DNA from: an uncultured Oscillospiraceae bacterium | Lineage (GTDB): Bacteria; Bacillota; Clostridia; Oscillospirales; Acutalibacteraceae | Direction of reading: 5' to 3' | Assembly (NCBI GenBank): GCA_900554525.1 | Contig: USHL01000087.1 | Coordinates: 1 to 6,280 of the forward strand | DNA length: 6,280 nt | Part shown: positions 1 through 5,260 of the stretch, in pieces | Layout: each line of letters opens with the position of its first letter | Position numbering within the stretch: the first letter of the stretch is position 1 | Notes under the pieces: model-generated | Told to the model about the DNA's origin: nothing | Databases searched by the model: none | What the model saw: only the letters and a program-made list of their open reading frames with translations | Position numbers and translations under genes: made by a program

Positions 1-20
1 GACGTGTGCTCTTCCGATCT
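1..20 (+). other. Illumina TruSeq adapter remnant
   Basis: These 20 bases are identical to the 3' end of the Illumina TruSeq read-2 (index-side) adapter, which ends in GCTCTTCCGATCT. They sit exactly at the contig edge and run directly into malQ coding sequence. This is an untrimmed library artefact, not genomic DNA. The GTG at position 4 lies inside the adapter and happens to be in frame with malQ, so automatic gene calling would give malQ a false start and about six false N-terminal residues. Confidence 0.96.
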
Positions 21-1089
21 ATACTGGCTTACCGATTACGCGGTCTTTATGGCCATACGTGACATATATCCCAAAACGGGTATCTGTGAACTCGAAGACG
101 GATTAAAATACCGTCTTCCGGCGGCAGTCGACCGCTTCAAAAGAAATCATGCCGACGCAATACGGTTTTATAAAATAACACAGTATTTTTTCTATTCCCA
201 GTATCAAAAGCTCAAGACCTACGCAAACGAAAACGGAATAAAAATAATCGGCGATATTCCCTTTTATGTTTCTCTGCAAAGCTCCGACGTATGGGCAAAT
301 CCGGATATATTCCGTTTAGGCCGTGATATGACCCCCGTACTCGTGGCAGGAGTGCCTCCCGATATATTTTCATCTGACGGACAGCTTTGGGGCAACCCTA
401 TATATGACTGGGAATATCAGAAAAAAAACGATTATAAATGGTGGCGCCTGCGGCTTATGCACAGCGCCGAGCTTTACGACGTAACAAGGATAGACCATTT
501 CCGCGCCTTTGCCGATTACTATACGATTCCCTACGGCTCGCCCAACGCCAAAAGCGGCACATGGGAACGCGGCGTAGGCTTCCCGTTCTGGAAAGCCATG
601 AACGAAACGCTTGATACCGAAATCATCGCCGAGGATCTCGGCGGAGATACCCCGGAGGTCAAAAAGCTCATTGAAGAGACCGGCTTCCCTAATATGAAAA
701 TTTTGCAGTTTGCCTTCGACACCGACCTTAAGAACGCTTTTCTTCCCAAAAATTATACGAAAAACTGTGTCTGCTACACAGGAACGCATGATAACGACAC
801 GGTGCTCGGCTGGTACGAAAAGGCAAGCAAAAAGGAAAAGCTGATGTTTTCAAAGCTGGTCCCGGCCGACAAAAGCGGCTCGGCCGTGCTGAGCCTCATA
901 AGCTACGGCATGAAATCAAAAGCCAGGATGGTAATTGTACCAATGCAGGATTATCTGTCGCTGAATTCCTCGGCACGTATGAATACTCCGGGGATCCCCG
1001 CAGGAAACTGGGAATGGCGCTTAAAATCCGAAGACCTCGACGGTGAGGTATGCAAAACCGTTATGCGTCTGACCAAAGGCAGAAACTGA
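21..1089 (+). CDS. malQ: 4-alpha-glucanotransferase (amylomaltase), 5'-truncated
   Basis: This is the C-terminal part of a GH77 disproportionating enzyme, which transfers alpha-1,4-glucan segments between maltooligosaccharides in the cytoplasm during glycogen, starch or maltose metabolism. About 355 residues are present. The family is usually near 500, so roughly the first 140 are missing at the contig edge. Family blocks appear in the expected order: WLTDYAVFMAI, DIPFYVSLQSSDVWANPDIF, GVPPDIFSSDGQLWGNPIYDW, RIDHFRAF, IIAEDLG, YTGTHDNDT and ARMNTPG. The GH77 catalytic residues can be placed as the nucleophile Asp of RIDHF (codon 493-495), the acid/base Glu of AEDLG (631-633) and the transition-state-stabilising Asp of THDND (790-792). 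All three are intact, with no frameshift. The true start lies outside the window. The GTG at 4 is adapter sequence and must not be used. A strong terminator follows at once, so malQ ends its own transcription unit. Confidence 0.95.
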
Positions 1090-1094
1090 ATTTT

Positions 1095-1124
1095 AAAACC
1101 GTACTTTAAGCGTACGGTTTTTTT
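1095..1124 (+). terminator. Intrinsic terminator of malQ
   Basis: AAAACCGTAC (1095-1104) pairs perfectly with GTACGGTTTT (1112-1121) around a 7-nt loop. A run of seven T residues (1118-1124) overlaps the end of the 3' arm. It starts six bases after the malQ stop codon and ends two bases before the -35 box of the next promoter, so it separates malQ from the pump gene. Confidence 0.9.
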
Positions 1125-1125
1125 A

Positions 1126-1154
1126 TTGACAAATTCGTAAAGGTATGCTATATT
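1126..1154 (+). promoter_or_regulatory. Strong sigma-A promoter of the MATE gene
   Basis: A consensus -35 box TTGACA (1126-1131) and a -10 box TATATT (1149-1154) are separated by exactly 17 bp. A TG dinucleotide at 1146-1147 adds an extended -10 element. The expected transcription start is near 1161, which gives a leader of about 105 nt before the GTG start codon. With such a strong promoter, control probably happens after initiation, in the leader. Confidence 0.88.
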
Positions 1155-1160
1155 ATAAAA

Positions 1161-1265
1161 AAATATTCTTGCCGCCGGGTAAGGGCTGTAAAGCCGGGTT
1201 TCGTATCAGTAGGTCTTTGAAGATACGAAATGCCGGTATTTTTTATGCCGTGAAGGGAGAAAACT
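1161..1265 (+). promoter_or_regulatory. Structured attenuator leader, candidate riboswitch
   Basis: Two mutually exclusive fold sets are visible. First, GCCGG (1193-1197) pairs with CCGGT (1233-1237), with one G-U pair, and TTTCGTATC (1199-1207) pairs perfectly with GATACGAAA (1222-1230). This long hairpin is followed by six T residues (1239-1244), as in an intrinsic terminator. Competing with it are GGCT/AGCC (1184-1187 with 1192-1195), closed by a GTAA tetraloop of the GNRA type, and CGGTA/TGCCG (1234-1238 with 1246-1250), which takes away the terminator's 3' arm. The heptamer GCCGGGT occurs twice (1174-1180 and 1193-1199), so either copy could pair with 1233-1237. The hairpin lies between a strong promoter and the pump's ribosome binding site, as transcription-attenuating riboswitches do. 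I do not firmly recognise the class. The Na+-I (DUF1646) class is one weak guess, because many MATE pumps are Na+-coupled. Confidence 0.62.
1193..1244 (+). terminator. Terminator hairpin in the pump leader (attenuator)
   Basis: A 14-bp interrupted stem (1193-1197 with 1233-1237, and 1199-1207 with 1222-1230) has a 14-nt loop and ends in a T6 tract at 1239-1244. It lies wholly upstream of the pump's ribosome binding site, so if it forms it would stop transcription before the gene. Its lower stem shares bases with two alternative hairpins, which suggests that it is conditional. Confidence 0.65.
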
Positions 1266-2582
1266 GTGAAAAAAAGTCTGTTTAAGGAATTCATTAAATA
1301 CTCGTCGCTCAGCGTGCTTGGAATGGTCGGGCTTTCCTGCTATATTTTGGCCGATACCTTTTTCGTGTCCAAAAGTCTCGGTGCCGACGGGCTGACCGCC
1401 CTTAATATAGCAATACCGGTGTATAACTTTATTTCCGGAACCGGCCTGATGCTCGGAATGGGAGGGGCGATAAAATACGCCGTCTGCAAAGCGCAGGACC
1501 GCCGCAAAGACGGCGACCGCGTGTTCACCGGAGTTATGCTCTTCGCCGCGTTTTTTTCGGCATTTTTTGTGCTTTTGGGGGTATTTTTTTCGGGTCAAAT
1601 CAGCTCCTTATTAGGAGCCAAAGGACGGGTGCTTCCTATGACGCAGACATACATGAGGGTGATGCTGCTTTTCGCCCCCGCTTTTATCTTCAATCAGGTA
1701 TTTATATGCTTTATCCGCAACGATTCCGCGCCGCGGCTTTCTATGGCCGGTATGATAACAGGCAGTCTTTCAAACATTGTGCTGGATTATGTTTTTATCT
1801 TCCCGCTGGATATGGGAATTTTCGGCGCAGTGCTGGCCACAGGATTTTCCCCCCTTATCAGTATGGCGGTAATGTCGGTTCATCTTATAAATAAACGCAA
1901 CGGTTTCCATCTTATCAGGACAAAGCCCGATATAAAAATACTTGTCTCAACGGTAAAATTAGGCTTTCCGTCGCTGGTGACCGAGCTTTCCTCCGGAATA
2001 GTCATAATTGTATTCAATATGCTTATACTGCGGCTTGCGGGCAATAACGGCGTAGCGGCCTACGGCGTCATCGCCAATATTTCACTGGTAGCCGTCGCCG
2101 TATTTAACGGTATCGCGCAGGGCGGCCAGCCGCTTATGAGCGCTGCCTTCGGCAAAGGCCGATATGCCGACAGCAAAAGACTGCTCATATTCGCCTCGGT
2201 ATCGGCGCTTATACTCTCAGCCGTATTTTATTCACTGCTTTACCTGTTCGACTCCCAAATAGTCGGTATATTCAACAGCGAGGGCAACGCCTTCCTTCAG
2301 CAGACGGCCGAAAAAGGGGTAAAGCTTTATTTCACCGCACTGCCCTTTGCCGGGGTCAATATTGTTTTTTCGATTTTTTTCGCCTCAGTCGAAAAAGCGC
2401 TGCCCGCCCATACGATTTCAATACTGCGCGGTCTCGCGGCGATAATACCGATTGCCGTCGTTATGTCTTTCGCTTTCGGAATGACCGGGGTCTGGACAGC
2501 CTTCCCCGTAACCGAGGCCGCGGTCTGCGCAGTATCGCTGATACTTTATATTTATTATAACGTATCCTTTAAAAAAGCTTGA
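1266..2582 (+). CDS. MATE-family multidrug/cation efflux transporter
   Basis: This complete 438-residue inner-membrane antiporter of the MATE family is near the family's usual 440-460. Such pumps export cationic drugs, dyes or metabolites in exchange for Na+ or H+. Twelve hydrophobic segments can be placed at roughly residues 10-30, 44-66, 88-110, 132-150, 160-182, 186-208, 232-254, 262-285, 305-325, 350-373, 385-405 and 408-432, with the usual two-fold repeat. Family landmarks are the LADTFFVSK block, whose Asp30 in helix 1 is at the position of the conserved MATE Asp; NDSAPRLSMAGMITGSLSNI in the first half; and GIAQGGQPLMSAAFGKG in the second. The overall look is of the MepA-like branch of Firmicutes. 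GTG is chosen as start because an in-frame stop lies at 1251-1253 and GGGAG (1255-1259) sits six bases upstream. The gene has its own strong promoter and attenuator leader. No intrinsic terminator is evident after it. The substrate cannot be deduced. Confidence 0.93.
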   Translation: MKKSLFKEFIKYSSLSVLGMVGLSCYILADTFFVSKSLGADGLTALNIAIPVYNFISGTGLMLGMGGAIKYAVCKAQDRRKDGDRVFTGVMLFAAFFSAFFVLLGVFFSGQISSLLGAKGRVLPMTQTYMRVMLLFAPAFIFNQVFICFIRNDSAPRLSMAGMITGSLSNIVLDYVFIFPLDMGIFGAVLATGFSPLISMAVMSVHLINKRNGFHLIRTKPDIKILVSTVKLGFPSLVTELSSGIVIIVFNMLILRLAGNNGVAAYGVIANISLVAVAVFNGIAQGGQPLMSAAFGKGRYADSKRLLIFASVSALILSAVFYSLLYLFDSQIVGIFNSEGNAFLQQTAEKGVKLYFTALPFAGVNIVFSIFFASVEKALPAHTISILRGLAAIIPIAVVMSFAFGMTGVWTAFPVTEAAVCAVSLILYIYYNVSFKKA

Positions 2583-2607
2583 TATTATAAATAAAAAGGA
2601 TTATCAT
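2579..2607 (+). promoter_or_regulatory. Probable promoter of the response-regulator gene
   Basis: TTGATA (2579-2584, five of six matches to the -35 consensus) and TATCAT (2602-2607, five of six to the -10 consensus) are separated by exactly 17 bp. The -35 box overlaps the stop codon of the pump gene. The predicted transcription start is near 2614, which leaves a leader of about 144 nt before the regulator's ATG. Confidence 0.6.
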
Positions 2608-2625
2608 TAAGCAGTAAGTATGATA
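2602..2625 (+). promoter_or_regulatory. Dyad over the -10 region, possible operator
   Basis: TATCAT (2602-2607) and ATGATA (2620-2625) form a perfect 6-bp inverted repeat with a 12-bp spacer. The left arm is the -10 box itself, and the spacer covers the expected transcription start. The position suits a repressor or autoregulator site. The arms are short and no particular regulator is implied. Confidence 0.35.
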
Positions 2626-2757
2626 CGCTTCTCCGACCCGCGGCCGTAAGGCTTAAGGCAACATCACCGAACGGGCAAGGCGGGGCCGGTAATGTTAAAC
2701 TGACAAAAACGCAGCTGTCAGGCTTTGTAACACACGAACATATGAACGGAGGCAAAG
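2626..2757 (+). promoter_or_regulatory. Structured untranslated leader of the regulator gene
   Basis: This GC-rich stretch has no convincing open frame. AACAT-C-ACCG (2660-2669) pairs with CGGT-A-ATGTT (2687-2696) with one mismatch. CCCGC (2637-2641) can instead pair with GCGGG (2680-2684), and CGGCC (2641-2645) with GGCCG (2684-2688). These options conflict with one another. A further hairpin, CTGACA/TGTCAG (2700-2705 with 2716-2721), follows but has no T tract. TAAGGC is directly repeated at 2647-2652 and 2654-2659. The segment ends in GGAGG (2748-2752), five bases before the ATG. It may be a regulatory leader or just decayed intergenic DNA. Confidence 0.35.
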
Positions 2758-3432
2758 ATGACCGAAATCTTAATAATCGAAGACGACAACGACATAAATT
2801 CCTTAATAGCCGAGGCGCTGAAAAAAGCAGGCTATGAATGCGTACAGGCGTATTCCGGCACGGAAGGACTTTTTTACGCGCAGAGCAGACCGTTCTCGCT
2901 TATTATAACCGACCTGATGCTGCCCGGTCTTTCGGGGGAAGAGCTGCTGCCGAAGTTAAAGGAAAAGCATAATGTTCCCGTCATAGTCGTTTCCGCAAAG
3001 GACAGCCTTGACAGCAAGGTGAATCTGCTGCAGCTCGGTGCGGAGGATTATATAACCAAGCCGTTTGAGCTGCCGGAGCTTTTGGCGCGCGTCGCCGTAC
3101 AGCTCCGACGCTTTTCTTCCTCCGAATCAAAACCGCTTTCATATAAAGGTCTGACACTGAAGCCCGAAGCCTTTACGGCGGATATCGCGGGGAACGAAAT
3201 CTCCCTGACACGGCAGGAATTCAAAATTCTGGAGCTGCTTATCTCCCACCCCGGAAGAGTATTTTCAAAGCAGGATATTTACGATTACGCCTGGGACGAC
3301 GTTTATATAGGCGAAGACAAAACCATTAACGTGCATATCAGCAACATCCGCAAAAAGCTAAAGCAGTATACCGATACCGAATATATAGACACCGTCTGGG
3401 GTATCGGCTTCCGTCTGGCAAAACAGCTTTAA
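2758..3432 (+). CDS. OmpR/PhoB-family response regulator
   Basis: A 224-residue cytoplasmic two-component transcription factor of the usual family length. The receiver domain (about 1-115) shows the acidic pocket Glu8/Asp9, the phosphoacceptor Asp52 in TDLMLPGLSG, the switch residue Ser79 in VVSA, Tyr98 and the conserved Lys101 in YITKPFE. A short linker leads to a C-terminal winged helix (about 128-222) with EFKILELLISHPGRVFSKQD, the Trp-Asp pair at 179-180, the recognition-helix region INVHISNIRKKL and the closing hairpin TVWGIGFRL. All key residues are present. The start is fixed by GGAGG five bases upstream. The partner is almost certainly the kinase at 5261-6163, the only other two-component gene in the cluster. 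The likely targets are the promoter-like region just downstream, before the ABC genes, and perhaps its own promoter. Confidence 0.95.
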   Translation: MTEILIIEDDNDINSLIAEALKKAGYECVQAYSGTEGLFYAQSRPFSLIITDLMLPGLSGEELLPKLKEKHNVPVIVVSAKDSLDSKVNLLQLGAEDYITKPFELPELLARVAVQLRRFSSSESKPLSYKGLTLKPEAFTADIAGNEISLTRQEFKILELLISHPGRVFSKQDIYDYAWDDVYIGEDKTINVHISNIRKKLKQYTDTEYIDTVWGIGFRLAKQL

Positions 3433-3435
3433 CAT

Positions 3436-3509
3436 TTCTTAAACTTTGCTTTGCGCTTATTTTAATCCCGCGGTTTAAAATAAAGACATAAACCAAAGGA
3501 GGCAGTACA
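3436..3509 (+). promoter_or_regulatory. Putative regulated promoter of the ABC-kinase operon
   Basis: This AT-rich gap between the regulator and the ATPase contains a 9-bp perfect inverted repeat, TTATTTTAA (3457-3465) with TTAAAATAA (3475-3483), flanking a GC-rich centre with a CCGCGG palindrome. TAAAAT (3476-3481) is a plausible -10 box, but no good -35 box lies 16-18 bp upstream, which is common for activator-dependent promoters. Upstream are TTCTTAA (3436-3442) and two tandem CTTTG copies (3444-3453), where an OmpR-type activator could bind. AAAGGAGG (3495-3502) is an optimal ribosome binding site seven bases before the ATPase start. The dyad has no T tract, so it does not look like a terminator. 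Confidence 0.42.
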
Positions 3510-4424
3510 ATGGAATATTTGCTTACAACCAATTCCCTGACCAAGCGCTACGGCAAACAGCGCGCGGTAAACGCCGTAAACATACATGTCCGCAAAGGCG
3601 ATATTTACGGGCTGATCGGCCGCAACGGCGCGGGGAAAACCACTATACTGAAAATGCTGAGCGGGCTTGCCGCCCCGACCGACGGAGATTTCACACTCTT
3701 CGGCGAATCGGGCAAAAAGGCTTATGCCTGCCTTTCCCGCGTAGGAGCTCTGATTGAATCTCCGGGACTCTACCCTAATATGTCGGCGGCCGAAAACCTG
3801 AGGCTCAAATGCATTGCGATGGGCGTGCGCCAAAACGGCACGGTAAACGAGCTTTTAAAAACAGTCGGACTTGAAAACGCCGGCAGAAAGCGTGTGCGCA
3901 ATTTCTCGCTCGGAATGAAGCAAAGGCTGGGCATTGCGCTCGCGCTTGTAGGCAGCCCCGACCTTGTTATACTCGACGAGCCTATAAACGGTCTCGACCC
4001 GCAGGGCATCGCAGAGATACGCGAGACCGTTTCGGAGCTTAACAAAAAGAAAAATATTACCTTTATAATTTCAAGCCATATTTTGGAGGAGCTTTCCAAA
4101 ATAGCGACTGTCTACGGTATAATAAACGACGGCATAATCGTTGAGGAGCTGACGGCCGCAGAGCTTACGGCGAAATGCAGCGAACACATCGAACTGAAAA
4201 CCGACGACACCGGCAAGGCCTGCACCGTGCTGGAGCGCATGGGCATTGAAAATTATAAAGTTACCGATTCCTCCACCGTACAGATATTTGAAAGGCTCGA
4301 CGACGGCGGCGATATCACTATGGCGCTGGCCGAAAACGGCGTCAGAACCCTGGGGATAACCGTCAAAAACGAAGCCCTTGAGGATTACTATCTCAATCTT
4401 ACCGGAGGAAACAAAAATGTTTAA
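3510..4424 (+). CDS. ABC transporter ATPase, BcrA/LanF (peptide-resistance) type
   Basis: This 304-residue cytoplasmic nucleotide-binding subunit pairs with the permease encoded next. Motifs are Walker A GRNGAGKTT (37-45), signature FSLGMKQR (132-139), Walker B LVILDEP (152-158), D-loop GLDP (161-164) and switch SSH (188-190). The Q-loop segment reads GALIESPGLYPNMSAAENL, with Glu83 in place of the usual Gln. This 'E-loop' is the known hallmark of lantibiotic-immunity ATPases (LanF) and the related bacitracin-type BcrA group. After the core (about 1-215), a C-terminal extension of some 90 residues resembles the accessory region common in this group. The motifs are complete, so the enzyme should be active. 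The start has an optimal ribosome binding site. The last eight bases overlap the permease gene. Likely role: removing a membrane-active peptide or antibiotic from the cell surface. The specific substrate is unknown. Confidence 0.92.
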   Translation: MEYLLTTNSLTKRYGKQRAVNAVNIHVRKGDIYGLIGRNGAGKTTILKMLSGLAAPTDGDFTLFGESGKKAYACLSRVGALIESPGLYPNMSAAENLRLKCIAMGVRQNGTVNELLKTVGLENAGRKRVRNFSLGMKQRLGIALALVGSPDLVILDEPINGLDPQGIAEIRETVSELNKKKNITFIISSHILEELSKIATVYGIINDGIIVEELTAAELTAKCSEHIELKTDDTGKACTVLERMGIENYKVTDSSTVQIFERLDDGGDITMALAENGVRTLGITVKNEALEDYYLNLTGGNKNV

Positions 4425-5256
4425 GCTTATAGAAACAGACATATACAGACTTATACACTCGCTATCCACCAGAGTAATACTGCTTTTCGCGGCGGCGCTC
4501 GCCGTATTCTGCGTTATAATGACCGATACCGACATAACCGCGATGAAAAATTCGCCGGAAGCCGTGACGGCAGCGGAAGAACCGATGATAGGTCTTTCGG
4601 TTTCAGCCAATCCCGAATGGGCAAAGGGTAATATCGACATCGGCGAAATCATCTGCACAGAGTTGAAAAGCGGAACGCTTTTGATACTCTGTTCGGTCTT
4701 CACTGCGCTTTTCGCCACCGCAGACTTAAAATCCGGCTACATCAAAAATATTGCAGGTCTTTATCCCGGGCGCGTGCAGATAGTGTTTTCCAAGCTTGCC
4801 GCCATTGCGGTAAACCTTATTTTTATGCTTGCCGTATTTACCGCATTTACGGTAATCACCGGATATATCATTTGGAGCGGCGACGTTTATCTCGGCTCTT
4901 TTTCAAAGACAGCCGTATATTTAGGGCTGCAATACCTGCTGCATTTAGGCTTCTGCGGTCTGATACTCCTGCTGAGCATGCTGACAAAAAGCCGCTCTTT
5001 CGGTATGACGGCGGGAATACTCCTCTGCTGCGGCGTAACCGTTCCGCTGTATTCAGGTATAAACAAGCTTGCGGAAAAGTATTTCCATGCCGCGGATTTT
5101 GACATATACCGTTATATGATAGACGCCAACGCCCGTACTCTGCCGTATAATCCGGACTCTGACACGGTGCTGCGCGCCGCCGCGGCAGGACTTGCCTTTC
5201 TTGCCGTATCGGCGGTTATTGCGGCAGTGCATTTCAAAAAACACGATATAAGGTGA
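4417..5256 (+). CDS. ABC-2 type permease of the putative peptide-resistance transporter
   Basis: A 279-residue integral membrane subunit that would pair as the membrane half with the upstream ATPase. Six hydrophobic segments fall at about residues 19-36, 84-102, 124-150, 165-188, 195-213 and 253-271, the usual ABC-2/LanE-G/BcrB-like layout. Between helices 1 and 2 lies a loop of about 47 residues, acidic overall, predicted to be outside. It is the largest exposed part and a candidate contact site for substrate or for the kinase. There is little sequence signature beyond topology, and the family is assigned mainly from context. ATG at 4417 is chosen because GGAGG (4404-4408) lies eight bases upstream. 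A longer in-frame reading from a TTG at 4378 would extend deep into the ATPase gene without a ribosome binding site. The 8-nt overlap with the ATPase stop suggests translational coupling and equal expression. Confidence 0.88.
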   Translation: MFKLIETDIYRLIHSLSTRVILLFAAALAVFCVIMTDTDITAMKNSPEAVTAAEEPMIGLSVSANPEWAKGNIDIGEIICTELKSGTLLILCSVFTALFATADLKSGYIKNIAGLYPGRVQIVFSKLAAIAVNLIFMLAVFTAFTVITGYIIWSGDVYLGSFSKTAVYLGLQYLLHLGFCGLILLLSMLTKSRSFGMTAGILLCCGVTVPLYSGINKLAEKYFHAADFDIYRYMIDANARTLPYNPDSDTVLRAAAAGLAFLAVSAVIAAVHFKKHDIR

Positions 5257-5260
5257 TGAT

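Noticed and set aside
4..21. GTG start codon of malQ at position 4
   Set aside because: It lies inside the sequencing adapter. The homologous protein continues well upstream and the gene is cut by the contig edge.
1155..1265. Guanidine-I (ykkC) riboswitch upstream of the pump
   Set aside because: The genomic context fits, but the conserved ykkC blocks that I know (a GGG-TTCCG-like 5' block and the ACGGAGGG-like 3' block) are not visible.
1206..1598. 130-codon - strand open frame over the pump leader and gene start
   Set aside because: It is antisense to a clear MATE gene and its leader. The product is low-complexity, rich in Lys, His and Arg, and has no family signature.
2700..2721. Intrinsic terminator for the pump gene
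   Set aside because: The CTGACA/TGTCAG hairpin is only 6 bp with a 10-nt loop and is followed by GCTTTG instead of a T tract.
3462..3833. 123-codon - strand open frame over the ATPase start
   Set aside because: It is antisense to Walker A and the E-loop region of a strongly supported ATPase.
4378..4416. Longer N-terminus for the permease from a TTG at 4378
   Set aside because: It has no ribosome binding site and lies inside the ATPase gene. ATG 4417 has GGAGG at a normal distance and gives a normal permease N-terminus.
4071..4718. 215-codon open frame on the - strand across the ATPase-permease junction
   Set aside because: It is antisense to two well-supported genes with full motifs, has no recognisable domain, and reflects codon bias on the opposite strand.
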